From assembly GCA_031399165.1 (NCBI GenBank), contig JANNOO010000038.1, positions 124,001-188,000 of the forward strand: 64,000 nt of DNA, read 5' to 3'. Shown one piece after another: positions 52,742 through 61,454 of the stretch (positions within the stretch are counted from its first letter, which is position 1; each line of letters opens with the position of its first letter). Source of the stretch: JAKFWI01 sp031399165. Its GTDB lineage: Bacteria > Pseudomonadota > Alphaproteobacteria > Caulobacterales > Aquidulcibacteraceae. The notes under the pieces were generated by a model. It worked only from the letters and a program-made list of their open reading frames with translations. It made no database searches and was not told where the DNA came from. The position numbers and the translations under genes are program-made.

Positions 52742-53439
52742 GCGCCGCTGCGCCTGCGCGTCTTGGCCGGTTTGGTTTCGGGGCGAAGATAGGCGGCGAT
52801 CACTTCATGCGCGTGGCGCCGGCGCCCCGTCTTCCATCTGTCGCTGTGTAGATTTGTCCGGAAAATCGCGGACAACGTGAAGGCGTTTGAAAGATGAAAA
52901 TAGCTGAGCGCTACCATAGTGACGTAAAGCTGTAGCGAATCGATCCCGGGGCGGAACACATTGTCTCGCTCTCCGCGCGTCAATGTTTCGCCAATCGCGA
53001 CCAGCAAGGGTGAAGAAAGGTTGGCCGCGCGCAATGATTTCGACAGGTATTGCCCCCGCTGAAGATTCTCGCCGGTCCAGAGCGAGACCACGTCCGGGTT
53101 GGCGGCGAAGTGGGAGAAGGTGAAGTCAAACAGCTTCATCATCGCCTCGAACGGCTCGAGGTTTGCAAGCTTGAGCGCTTTTTCCTTCAGGCGCAGGTCT
53201 TCGTACACGTGCTCAAGCACAAAGAGATACAGATCTTCTTTGCTACCGTAATAGTGATAAAGCATGCGCATATTCGCGCCCGAGCGCTGCGCGATGGAAT
53301 CTATCCGCGCGCCGCTGAGGCCGCGTTCAGCAAATTCTGCGATGGCCGCGCGCAGGATTTTCTCGCGCGTCCCAGCTGCATCACGCTGGCGGCGGACGGG
53401 CGGCTCTACCGTGGCCGGCTTGGCTGTCTGCGCTCCCAT
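52738..53439 (-). CDS. TetR-family regulator, RutR-like
   Basis: 233 residues. HTH: REKILRAAIAEFAERGLSGA and IDSIAQRSGANMRMLYHYYG. The C-terminal domain (FDFTFSHFAANPDVVSLWTG, FRPGIDSLQLYVTMVALSYF) resembles RutR/YcdC, the pyrimidine-responsive regulator. ATG 53439 used; the TTG before it is less likely. It lies between atzH and the TonB receptor and is the most likely protein to read the shared motif, though an own-promoter site is 232 bp upstream. Confidence 0.87.
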   Translation of the reverse strand: MGAQTAKPATVEPPVRRQRDAAGTREKILRAAIAEFAERGLSGARIDSIAQRSGANMRMLYHYYGSKEDLYLFVLEHVYEDLRLKEKALKLANLEPFEAMMKLFDFTFSHFAANPDVVSLWTGENLQRGQYLSKSLRAANLSSPLLVAIGETLTRGERDNVFRPGIDSLQLYVTMVALSYFHLSNAFTLSAIFRTNLHSDRWKTGRRRHAHEVIAAYLRPETKPAKTRRRSGA

Positions 53440-53827
53440 CAATGCCGCCGTTTTCGCGCTGATATGCGCTGGCTATATGCTTGGACGCCCGTCATCCGAT
53501 CTACGCTCCTCCCTGACGCAGGTATCCTATTCGCGCCCCTGTGTGTAGCAGACGGCCGCTAAGCGCACCCCGGCTGTCGCCAAATGAGCTTTTGGCGAAC
53601 GCGCGGCCGCGATAGCCTAGATTTGAGGCACGCGGGACGAAGTGATACCGGGTCTGGCGATGATGGGTGTAAGTAAGCAAACTATGCATAACAACGCGGC
53701 GCCGGGTGGAGGGCTTGGCTCTGAATTGGACAATGCGCAGCGACCGCTTGGGCATTGGAGGCTTCGCGATTGACGGACAGCCGCTGCCGAGGGCGCCATG
53801 ACGTGGGATTTTCGCAAGGAGTTTAGC
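53440..53827. other. Intergenic region between the TetR gene and the TonB receptor
   Basis: About 390 bp with no convincing gene; open frames here are antisense extensions of neighbours. It contains regulatory site 3 (53671-53693) and the SD AAGGAG of the receptor gene. No clear sigma-70 promoter could be picked out by eye. Confidence 0.6.
53671..53693 (+). promoter_or_regulatory. Shared regulatory motif, site 3 (upstream of the TonB receptor)
   Basis: Matches AAGTRWGCARAHTATGCATA with TATGCATA at 53683-53690. The match to site 2 is 18 of 23 positions. Located 134 bp before the ATG at 53828 and 232 bp from the TetR start. Confidence 0.65.
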
Positions 53828-56026
53828 ATGTCGGTATTGGGGGCGCGCTCGAACAAGCTTCGGGCGCACGGACGCGGGATGACCGCATTTTTTCTGATCA
53901 CAGCGGCGGCCGCGCCGCTTGCGCTCGCGCAGGCGCCGCCGGCGGAAGAGATCATCGTCACCGCGCAAAAGCGCGAGCAACGAGCGCTCGACGTGCCGAT
54001 CAGCTTAAGCGTGATCAGTGGTGCGAGGGTGGCCGAGTCTGGCGCCAGCAGCACGCTTGATCTCGCGAACCTGACGCCCGGTCTTGCCATGGGACAAAAC
54101 TCCGGCGACGGCGACTTCCCGTTCATCTCGTTGCGCGGTGTGACGATGCGCGACTTCGCCGATACCAACGAGAGTCCTTCGGCCGTCTACATCAACGAAT
54201 TCTACAAGGCCAATCTGATGGGTCTGGATTCGCAAATGTTTGATCTGGAGCGGGTCGAAGTCCTGCGCGGCCCGCAAGGCACCCTATACGGCCGCAACGC
54301 TACCGGCGGTCTCATACACTTCATCGCCGCCGCACCGACGGATAAGGTTGAAGGCTATGTGTCGGGGCTCGTAGGCGAGAACGAGCGGTATAAGGTTGAA
54401 GGCGCGATTGGCGGCCCGCTTTTTGGCGGTCTGCGTGGCAGACTTTCAGTTTTCCATCATGAGTATGCTGGCTACATCAAAAACAATTTCCCGGGCAGCC
54501 AGGACGGCAACGCGCTGAATGCCAGCGCTGTCCGCGGCCAGCTCGCGCTTGACGTGACGCCAGATCTGACCGCTGATCTGTTCGTTCAATATTACAAGAA
54601 CGACAACGAATCCGGGAACATGTTCACCCATGTCGTGGTGCGCCAGGATCCGGTGACGGGTCTTTCCGTCCGCAACACCACGCCTGGCGCAGTGGATTCC
54701 TTCGGCTTTGGAACGAGCGAGCCGCTGGAAACCAATTCCAACCGTGACGTCTACCTGCTTTCCGAGCAGACGACGGCGATTGGGCGGGTGAAATGGACCT
54801 TTGATACCGTCGAGCTGACGTCCATCACAGGCTACGAAGCCGGTTTCAAGGACGCGACGTTTGACAGCGACTCAACGCCAGGGCCTCGCGGGACAGAAGT
54901 CCATCCCGACGCCGAGCAGTTCACCCAAGAGCTGCGTGCATCGGGCATTTCCGGGCCTGTCACCTGGGTCGCTGGTGTCTATTTCTTCGACTACACGATC
55001 GACGGGTATCAGCGCCGGCAAACTGCCGCGTCTGGCCCGCGCCCCAAAGTGTTCTACTCGCTGGAAAGCGAAAGCTCGGCGGCTTTTGCCAATCTCGATT
55101 TCGCCTTGACGCCGACCGTTACGGCGACAGGCGGTTTGCGCTTCACCAACGAACGGAAGGTCTACGCGCTCAACAACACCGATACCGGTCCGGTGTTCAA
55201 CGTCGCCACGCGCGGCGACGCAGCCCGCCGCGACGATTCAAACACGAGCTTCACGACACGCCTGTCCTGGCAGCCGACGTCTCAGCAATTGTACTATGCT
55301 GGCGTCGCGCGCAGCCACAAGGCCGGGACGTTCAACGTCGGCTATACGCCCATTCCCGCGGCGGCGATCCCGGTAAAGCCGGAAGAGCTGACCAGTTATG
55401 AAGTCGGCGCGAAGTTTTCGAGCGCTGACGGCCGCTTCGGCCTCAGCGCCGCGGCATACTATTACGATTACCAGGACAGCCAGGCCTTCCAGTTTGATGG
55501 CCAGACCTTGTCATCTACGACGTTCAATCGAGATGCGGAAATCTACGGTCAGGAAATTGAGTTTAACGCCAGGCCGTTTGAAGGGCTGACGATCAACGGT
55601 TCGGTGACTCACCTTGATGCTACACTGCTGCGCGTCGCGTTACCGGGCTTGGCGAATAACGGCCCGATCGTAGACACGGAAATGCCGCTGGCGCCGGAAT
55701 GGTCAGGCAACCTCACGGTGGGTTACAAATGGCCATCGCCCTTCGGGGGCAAGTTTGGCCTGCAAGGCGACGCTTCCTATAAGGGCGATCAGTTTTTTGA
55801 CGCCTTTAACAGTCCAAGCCAATTTGAAGAAGCCTATACCATCGTGAACGCGCGCGCGTCCTGGACCAGTGAGGACGATTCGACAACGCTTGCGGTATTC
55901 GTCGAAAACGCAGCCGACGAACAATATCGCACCGCCGCGTTCGACCTCGCCTTCCTTGGCATCGCCACGGAAGTGTGGGCCAAACCGCGCTGGGCCGGCG
56001 TCAGCGTCAGCTACAAGTTCGATTGA
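53828..56026 (+). CDS. TonB-dependent outer-membrane receptor
   Basis: 732 residues: signal peptide (ending LALAQ), TonB-box-like EEIIVTAQKREQRALDVPIS, plug domain with FDLERVEVLRGPQGTLYGRN and ATGGLIHFIAAAPT, then a long beta-barrel ending GVSVSYKFD. Start at ATG 53828 behind AAGGAG; ATG 53798 is also in frame. Receptors of this sphingomonad/caulobacter-type subclass import siderophores, sugars or aromatic compounds. Regulatory site 3 upstream links it to the catabolic operons, suggesting it imports their substrate. Confidence 0.92.
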   Translation: MSVLGARSNKLRAHGRGMTAFFLITAAAAPLALAQAPPAEEIIVTAQKREQRALDVPISLSVISGARVAESGASSTLDLANLTPGLAMGQNSGDGDFPFISLRGVTMRDFADTNESPSAVYINEFYKANLMGLDSQMFDLERVEVLRGPQGTLYGRNATGGLIHFIAAAPTDKVEGYVSGLVGENERYKVEGAIGGPLFGGLRGRLSVFHHEYAGYIKNNFPGSQDGNALNASAVRGQLALDVTPDLTADLFVQYYKNDNESGNMFTHVVVRQDPVTGLSVRNTTPGAVDSFGFGTSEPLETNSNRDVYLLSEQTTAIGRVKWTFDTVELTSITGYEAGFKDATFDSDSTPGPRGTEVHPDAEQFTQELRASGISGPVTWVAGVYFFDYTIDGYQRRQTAASGPRPKVFYSLESESSAAFANLDFALTPTVTATGGLRFTNERKVYALNNTDTGPVFNVATRGDAARRDDSNTSFTTRLSWQPTSQQLYYAGVARSHKAGTFNVGYTPIPAAAIPVKPEELTSYEVGAKFSSADGRFGLSAAAYYYDYQDSQAFQFDGQTLSSTTFNRDAEIYGQEIEFNARPFEGLTINGSVTHLDATLLRVALPGLANNGPIVDTEMPLAPEWSGNLTVGYKWPSPFGGKFGLQGDASYKGDQFFDAFNSPSQFEEAYTIVNARASWTSEDDSTTLAVFVENAADEQYRTAAFDLAFLGIATEVWAKPRWAGVSVSYKFD

Positions 56027-56084
56027 GTTGCCCATGCCATGGCGGCGATGCGACATTCCCCGTATCGCCGCCGGAGCCGCCGCT

Positions 56085-56987
56085 CTAGATCCAGGAACGG
56101 GCGCCGGCATTTCCTTCCCGGCGCGTCTGCGCGGCGCGCACGGTGTTGGCCATCAGATGCGCCGTCGTCAGCGGTCCGACGCCATCAGGCGCAGCCGATA
56201 TAACTTTCGCCACCGCTCCGGCAGATGCGACGTCCACATCGCCGACGATACGTCTTGCGTTTGGCCCGTTTTCCGGCGCGGCGACGAGATTGATACCGAT
56301 GTCGATGATGATTGCGCCGGGTTTCACGTGATCAGCGGTGATCAGGTCAGGTTTTCCTGCCGCGACAAACAGCAGATCAGAGCGGCGGCACGCCGCAGCA
56401 AGATCGCGCGTGGCGATATGGGCAATGGTTACCGTCGCTTCTCGGCGCAACAACATCAGCGCCAGCGGGCGGCCAACGCTGATCGAGGCGCCGACCACAG
56501 TCGTGGTCATGCCCTTGAAATCACCCGCTACAGATTGCGCTAGCGCGATGGCGCCTTGTGGCGTGCAAGGCTCAAGGCTTTGGAGACCAACGGCGAGACG
56601 CCCGGCGTTCAGCGGGCTGAGCCCATCTACGTCCTTCGCTGGATTAATCGCTTGGGCAATCGCCAGTGGATCGATATGCGCCGGTACCGGAAACAATGGC
56701 AGGACGCCATCGACGCCCTCATCCTCGCCCAGAGTCGTCACCAGACCGGCGACGTCGCTCTGGTTGACGCCCGCATCGAGGCGGTGAACTTGCAAGGTCA
56801 CGCCGGCGCGTTCGGCGAATTCCTCAAGGCGGCTGACATAAGCCAACGCGGTAGCATTGTTTCCGATCAGCAGAATGGCCAGGATGGGTTCGCGGCCCGC
56901 GCTTGCAGCGATTGCTTCGGCCGCGAACCGCGTGTTCGCCAAAAGCTGATCGGCAAGGGCGTGGCCTTCTAGTATGACGGCGCTCAT
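56085..56987 (-). CDS. Divergent FolD paralogue lacking catalytic Lys and Gln
   Basis: 300 residues, alignable with FolD throughout: INPAKDVDGLSPLNAGRL, TTTVVGASISVGRPLALMLL, and PDGVGPLTTAHLMANTVRAA. But the catalytic Lys position (YxxxK) reads YVSRLEEFAERAGV, and the Gln of VQLPLP reads LPLFPVPAHI. Cyclohydrolase activity is therefore doubtful; it may be a dehydrogenase only or act on another pterin. Convergent with the TonB receptor; its ATG is 34 bp from the divergent lipoprotein gene. Confidence 0.82.
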   Translation of the reverse strand: MSAVILEGHALADQLLANTRFAAEAIAASAGREPILAILLIGNNATALAYVSRLEEFAERAGVTLQVHRLDAGVNQSDVAGLVTTLGEDEGVDGVLPLFPVPAHIDPLAIAQAINPAKDVDGLSPLNAGRLAVGLQSLEPCTPQGAIALAQSVAGDFKGMTTTVVGASISVGRPLALMLLRREATVTIAHIATRDLAAACRRSDLLFVAAGKPDLITADHVKPGAIIIDIGINLVAAPENGPNARRIVGDVDVASAGAVAKVISAAPDGVGPLTTAHLMANTVRAAQTRREGNAGARSWI

Positions 56988-57020
56988 AAAGCTCTTTCAG
57001 CGATGCACAGGGAGGGACGT

Positions 57021-57593
57021 GTGAAGATCGGTGCGGTCATTTCGTGTGTGGCGGCGATAGTACTGTCAGCCTGCGCTTCTGTGCCAGCCGCAACGCCGCG
57101 TCCCGGCGTCAATTTTGTTGGCGCGCTGGAACGACCGGGTAGCGAGCGGGCGCTGTATCAAAGCCTGATCCTTGATCTGGCGGCGGTATGGGCCAATTGC
57201 GATGCCGACCTTATGCGCAAGACTTTAAGCGCCGCCGTCGATTTTTCCTATCCTACCAACCGTGTCAAAGGGATCGAAGCGGCGGTCGCTGATCTGGAGG
57301 CGTTCTGCAAGAGCGCCACCAACCGCAGCATCTATTTCCCCGCTGACGCCTTCTACATCGATACGGCAAATAATCGTGTGGCGGCCGAAGTGCAGTTTCG
57401 CGTCACGCAAGGCGGTAACAGGCAGGTCGTCAACGATGTCTGGATCGCGACCATCCGGGATGGACGAATTGCGATTATCAAGGAATATCTAGATGGCCGC
57501 GTGCGCGGACTGCAGGCCGAGGGCGTTTTGACTCTTGGTGAAGATGCGCCGTTCCTCACGCCATGGCCGCCGCGTGTTCAGCCCTTGAAATAG
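57021..57593 (+). CDS. SnoaL/NTF2-like lipoprotein
   Basis: 190 residues. Lipoprotein signal with lipobox LSAC (VAAIVLSACAS, Cys at about 18). The remainder resembles a SnoaL-like/NTF2 fold: a small alpha+beta domain with ATIRDGRIAIIKEYLDGRV, the usual last strand pair. GTG 57021 is preferred because GGAGG lies about 5 bp upstream; ATG 57003 precedes the SD. It stops 7 bp before the formamidase-like gene, with which it is probably co-transcribed. Ligand unknown. Confidence 0.7.
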   Translation: MKIGAVISCVAAIVLSACASVPAATPRPGVNFVGALERPGSERALYQSLILDLAAVWANCDADLMRKTLSAAVDFSYPTNRVKGIEAAVADLEAFCKSATNRSIYFPADAFYIDTANNRVAAEVQFRVTQGGNRQVVNDVWIATIRDGRIAIIKEYLDGRVRGLQAEGVLTLGEDAPFLTPWPPRVQPLK

Positions 57594-57600
57594 AAGCGTC

Positions 57601-58542
57601 ATGCACCACAACCTCGCCGCAACGCCCGATAACGTGCGGTTCGGAATGTTCGACGCTGCATTTCCGCCGGTCTTGACCGTGCGGCCGGGAGACAGCGTGA
57701 CCATCGAATGCGTATCAGGTGGACCGGAGGTGATGCCGTCCGCGGGTTCAGTTCTCAAAATTCCTGCGGCGCTACAAGCGATCCACGACGCCAAACTTGA
57801 ACGCATTGGTCCGCATATCCTCACCGGCCCCGTCGCCGTTGAAGGGGCGGCGCCAGGCGACGTGCTGGAAGTATGGATTGATGCGATCGAGCCGAACAAT
57901 GATTGGGGCTATTGCGCCGTGCGTCCGCTAGCCGGAACTTTGCCTGAGGAATTTACCGAGTTCGCGGTCAGTCATATCAGCGTCGACCGGGTAGCGGGGA
58001 CATGCAAGCCCGACTGGGGGCCGAAACTCCCGCTGGCGCCATTCTTCGGTACGATGGGCGTTGCGCCGCCGGCGCGCTATGGGCGCATCTCCAGCCGGGA
58101 GCCGCGCGAACATGGCGGGAATATAGACAACAAGGAATTGATGGCCGGTGCGCGTTTGCGCCTGCCGGTGTGGGTAGACGGTGCGAACTTTTCGGTGGGC
58201 GACGGTCATGGCCGTCAGGGCGATGGCGAAGTCTGCGTCAACGCCTTGGAGATGGGTCTTACGGGCGTTTTCACGTTCATCTTGCACAAACAAGCAGGCG
58301 AGTTCTTCCCGCGCGCCGAGACTCAGCGCCATTACATTACGATGGGATTTAGCGAAACGCTTGACGGCGCGATGAAACTAGCGCTTCGGCGCATGATAGA
58401 TTTTATTGTCGAGCGCGCCGGGCTTTCGCGTGTGCACGCATATCAATTCTGTTCGCTGGCAGTCGATTTTCGCGTCACGCAAACCGTCAACGGCGAAAAA
58501 GGCATTCACGCTATGCTGGAGAAGGGCGTACTGTTTCCATGA
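57601..58542 (+). CDS. Acetamidase/formamidase family protein (FmdA/AmdA)
   Basis: 313 residues. HHNLAATPDNVRFGMFDAAF, PPVLTVRPGDSVTIECVSGG, HILTGPVAVEGAAPGDVLEV, GHGRQGDGEVCVNALEMGL and ISSREPREHGGNIDNKEL match the family that hydrolyses formamide or acetamide to the acid and ammonia. Formate released here could feed the two FolD proteins through folate, but no formate-THF ligase is in the window. Confidence 0.9.
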   Translation: MHHNLAATPDNVRFGMFDAAFPPVLTVRPGDSVTIECVSGGPEVMPSAGSVLKIPAALQAIHDAKLERIGPHILTGPVAVEGAAPGDVLEVWIDAIEPNNDWGYCAVRPLAGTLPEEFTEFAVSHISVDRVAGTCKPDWGPKLPLAPFFGTMGVAPPARYGRISSREPREHGGNIDNKELMAGARLRLPVWVDGANFSVGDGHGRQGDGEVCVNALEMGLTGVFTFILHKQAGEFFPRAETQRHYITMGFSETLDGAMKLALRRMIDFIVERAGLSRVHAYQFCSLAVDFRVTQTVNGEKGIHAMLEKGVLFP

Positions 58543-58555
58543 TCGGGTCGCCGTT

Positions 58556-59884
58556 TCAGTCGATTGTCTTGAGTGCGTCACGAACCGTATTGACGATCTG
58601 ATCAATTTCAGCCTCTTCGATGATAAGCGGCGGCGACAGCGCAAGTATGTCGCCGGTGACGCGGATCAGCACGCCTTTATCGAAGCAGGTCTTGAACGTC
58701 GCCATAGCGCGGGCCGTCGGCGCGCCCTGTCGCGGATCGAGTTCGATGCCGCCGACCAGGCCAAGATTGCGCACATCGATGACGTGACGCGCATCGCGCA
58801 GAGAATGAATCGCTTCCTGCCAATAGGGCGCCAAATCGGCTGCGCGCTGGAACAAGGCCTCTTCCTCGAACACTCGCAGCGTCGCCAGGCCCGCGGCGCA
58901 TGCTAATGGGTGGGCGGTTGTGGTGTAGCCGTGAAAAAATTCGATTGGCGTCTCGGCATTCGCCAGCATTGTTTCGTAGATTTCGCGCCGGGCGGCGACG
59001 GCGCCCATGGGGACGGCTGCGTTGGTGATCGCCTTTGCCATCGTCATGATGTCCGGCTTGACGCCAAAATAATGCGCGCCGAAGGGCGCGCCGAGGCGGC
59101 CGAAGCCGGTTATTACCTCATCGAAGATCAGCAGAATGTCGTGCTTGTCGCAAATGGCGCGGAGTTTTTCGAGATAACCTTTTGGGGGCACAAGCACCCC
59201 CGTGGAGCCCGCTACGGGCTCTACGATCACCGCCGCGATGGTCGAAGCGTCGTGCAAAGTGATGATGCGCTCCAATGCGTCTGCCAGTTCCGCGCCGTGG
59301 GCAGGCTGGCCTTTAGAGAACAAATTCCGCGCCGGATCGTGCGTGTGCGGCAAGTGATCGACGCCGCCGACCATCGGCCCAAAGCCCATGCGGTTTCGCG
59401 GGATGCCGCCGACGGAGATGCCGCCGAAATTGACACCGTGATAAGCGCGCTCGCGTCCGATCAGGCGATACTTGCCGGGTTTGCCGCGGGCGCACTGATA
59501 GGCCAGCGCGAGCTTCAGGGCGCTATCGACCGCCTCTGAGCCAGAATTGGTGAAGAACACCCGATCCATCCCAGGCGGTAGAATGGAGACCAGGCGGTTG
59601 GCGAATTCGAAGGCGGCCGGGTGTCCAAGGTTGAACGTTGGCGCGAAATCGACCTCGGCGGCGGCGCGCTGGATCGCCTCAACAATACGGGGCCGGCAAT
59701 GGCCTGCTGCAACGCACCAGAGGCCCGAAGTGGCGTCGAGGATTTGCCGACCATCCGGGGTGAAGTAATGCATTCCTTCGGCGCGCGATAACAGCCTCGG
59801 ATCGGCCTTGAAGGCGCGGTTGGACGTGAACGGGATCCAGAAAGCGTCTAGGGAATTGGCGTTGGGCGGTGCAGTGTCGGGCAT
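58556..59884 (-). CDS. Class III aminotransferase, beta-alanine/omega-amino acid:pyruvate type
   Basis: 442 residues. NSLDAFWIPFTSNRAFKADP and the DATSGLWCVAAGHCRPRIVE start are typical of beta-alanine:pyruvate or omega-amino transaminases. PLP site: FFTNSGSEAVDSALKLAL, IFDEVITGFGRLGAPFGAHY and Lys in MTMAKAITNAAVPMGA. It could also transaminate putrescine. Start ATG 59884; the frame upstream to 59971 lacks family similarity. Divergent from the aldehyde dehydrogenase gene, 85 bp apart. Confidence 0.9.
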   Translation of the reverse strand: MPDTAPPNANSLDAFWIPFTSNRAFKADPRLLSRAEGMHYFTPDGRQILDATSGLWCVAAGHCRPRIVEAIQRAAAEVDFAPTFNLGHPAAFEFANRLVSILPPGMDRVFFTNSGSEAVDSALKLALAYQCARGKPGKYRLIGRERAYHGVNFGGISVGGIPRNRMGFGPMVGGVDHLPHTHDPARNLFSKGQPAHGAELADALERIITLHDASTIAAVIVEPVAGSTGVLVPPKGYLEKLRAICDKHDILLIFDEVITGFGRLGAPFGAHYFGVKPDIMTMAKAITNAAVPMGAVAARREIYETMLANAETPIEFFHGYTTTAHPLACAAGLATLRVFEEEALFQRAADLAPYWQEAIHSLRDARHVIDVRNLGLVGGIELDPRQGAPTARAMATFKTCFDKGVLIRVTGDILALSPPLIIEEAEIDQIVNTVRDALKTID

Positions 59885-59969
59885 GGCGCTATTTGAGCCG
59901 TGAGAGGCCTTCCCGGCAATCCGAAACGTCAAGAGTAGATTTTTCGATCGCCGCGCCCGATGATACGTC

Positions 59970-61454
59970 ATGAGCCTTCAGCAAAATCTTGATCGCGCCG
60001 CGGCGCTGGAATTTCCAGGCAAAGCCGTGATCGGCGGCAAGTTGGTCCCTGCGCTCTCCGGCGCAACGTTCGACAATCTTTCTCCGCGCGACGGTAGAAA
60101 GCTCAACGAGGTAGCGTCATGCGCGGCAGAGGATATCGATGCCGCGGTTTTGGCGGCGCGCGAGGCTTTCGAGGACGGCCGGTGGCGCTTGCAAGGGCCG
60201 CGGCCGATGAAAAAGACGCTCTTCCGCCTTGCTGAGTTGATGGAGCGCGACCGCGAAGAGCTGGCGCTGCTTGAATCTCTGGATATGGGCAAACCCATTC
60301 GCGATGCTCGGGCCTTCGACGTTCGCGCCGCGGCTGGCTCTGTGCGGTGGTACGCAGAAGCGCTGGACAAGATATACGGCGAGGTCGCCGTTACCCCGCG
60401 TGACCGCCTGTCCTATGTCGTGCGTGAGCCTTTGGGGGTCGTAGGCGCGATCGTGCCATGGAATTTTCCCCTCCACATGGCGTGCTGGAAGGTCGCGCCG
60501 GCGCTGGCCATGGGCAATTCAGTGGTGCTCAAACCCGCCGAACAAAGTCCGCTAACGGCCCTGAAACTCGGTGCGCTCGCGCTGGAGGCGGGGCTACCCG
60601 ATGGCGTTCTCAACGTCGTTCCCGGCTTTGGCCACATGGCCGGCCAGGCCCTGGCGCGTCACATGGACGTAGACCTGATTGCGTTCACGGGGTCGGGGGA
60701 AGTTGGCCGCAAGCTCATGACCTATGCCGGCGAAAGCAATCTGAAGCGCGTTGCGCTGGAGCTGGGCGGCAAGTCTCCTCAGATCATTTTTGCCGACGCG
60801 TCTGATCTCGACGCGGCCGCGGAAGCCGCAGCTTGGGGAATCTTTTTCAACCAGGGCGAAGTTTGCAACGCCGCATCGCGGCTTCTGGTCGAAGACAGCA
60901 TCAAGGAGGCGTTCCTGAAGAAGGTTTTGATCGCCGCGCGGAAATATGCGCCCGGCGATCCGCTTGATCCTCAGAGCACCGCGGGGGCCATCGTTAGCAA
61001 GGCGCAGATGCAGCGCGTTCTTGGCTACATCGAGATTGCCAGCAAAGAGGGCGCGGATCTGGTCCTCGGCGGCGCTCAAGTGCGAGCTGAGAGCGGCGGC
61101 TATTACATTGAGCCTACCGTCTTCGATAGGGTGACAAGCACGTCCACGCTAGCGCGCGAGGAGGTGTTCGGCCCGGTGCTTGGCGTGATCTCGTTCAAAA
61201 CCGAGGAAGAGGCCGTTCGTCTGGCCAATGACACGGTCTACGGATTGGCGTCCGGCTTGTGGACGCGCGATGTTTCTCGCGCGCACCGGGTTTCGCGGCA
61301 ATTGCGAACGGGTATGGTCTGGATCAATGGGTGGGATGCTTGCGATATCACCATGCCGTTCGGCGGCGCCAAGCAATCCGGGTTCGGCAGAGATCGGTCT
61401 CTGCATGCGCTCGACAAGTACACTGAGCTCAAATCCATTTCGGTGACCTATTGA
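59970..61454 (+). CDS. Aldehyde dehydrogenase, PuuC/KauB-like
   Basis: 494 residues. GVVGAIVPWNFPLHMACWKV, ELGGKSPQIIFADASDLDAA (catalytic Glu in ELGGKSP), GIFFNQGEVCNAASRLLVED (catalytic Cys) and MPFGGAKQSGFGRDRSLHAL. Best fit is gamma-glutamyl-gamma-aminobutyraldehyde or 4-aminobutyraldehyde dehydrogenase of polyamine breakdown. The stop overlaps the next ATG by one base (TGATG). Confidence 0.9.
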   Translation: MSLQQNLDRAAALEFPGKAVIGGKLVPALSGATFDNLSPRDGRKLNEVASCAAEDIDAAVLAAREAFEDGRWRLQGPRPMKKTLFRLAELMERDREELALLESLDMGKPIRDARAFDVRAAAGSVRWYAEALDKIYGEVAVTPRDRLSYVVREPLGVVGAIVPWNFPLHMACWKVAPALAMGNSVVLKPAEQSPLTALKLGALALEAGLPDGVLNVVPGFGHMAGQALARHMDVDLIAFTGSGEVGRKLMTYAGESNLKRVALELGGKSPQIIFADASDLDAAAEAAAWGIFFNQGEVCNAASRLLVEDSIKEAFLKKVLIAARKYAPGDPLDPQSTAGAIVSKAQMQRVLGYIEIASKEGADLVLGGAQVRAESGGYYIEPTVFDRVTSTSTLAREEVFGPVLGVISFKTEEEAVRLANDTVYGLASGLWTRDVSRAHRVSRQLRTGMVWINGWDACDITMPFGGAKQSGFGRDRSLHALDKYTELKSISVTY

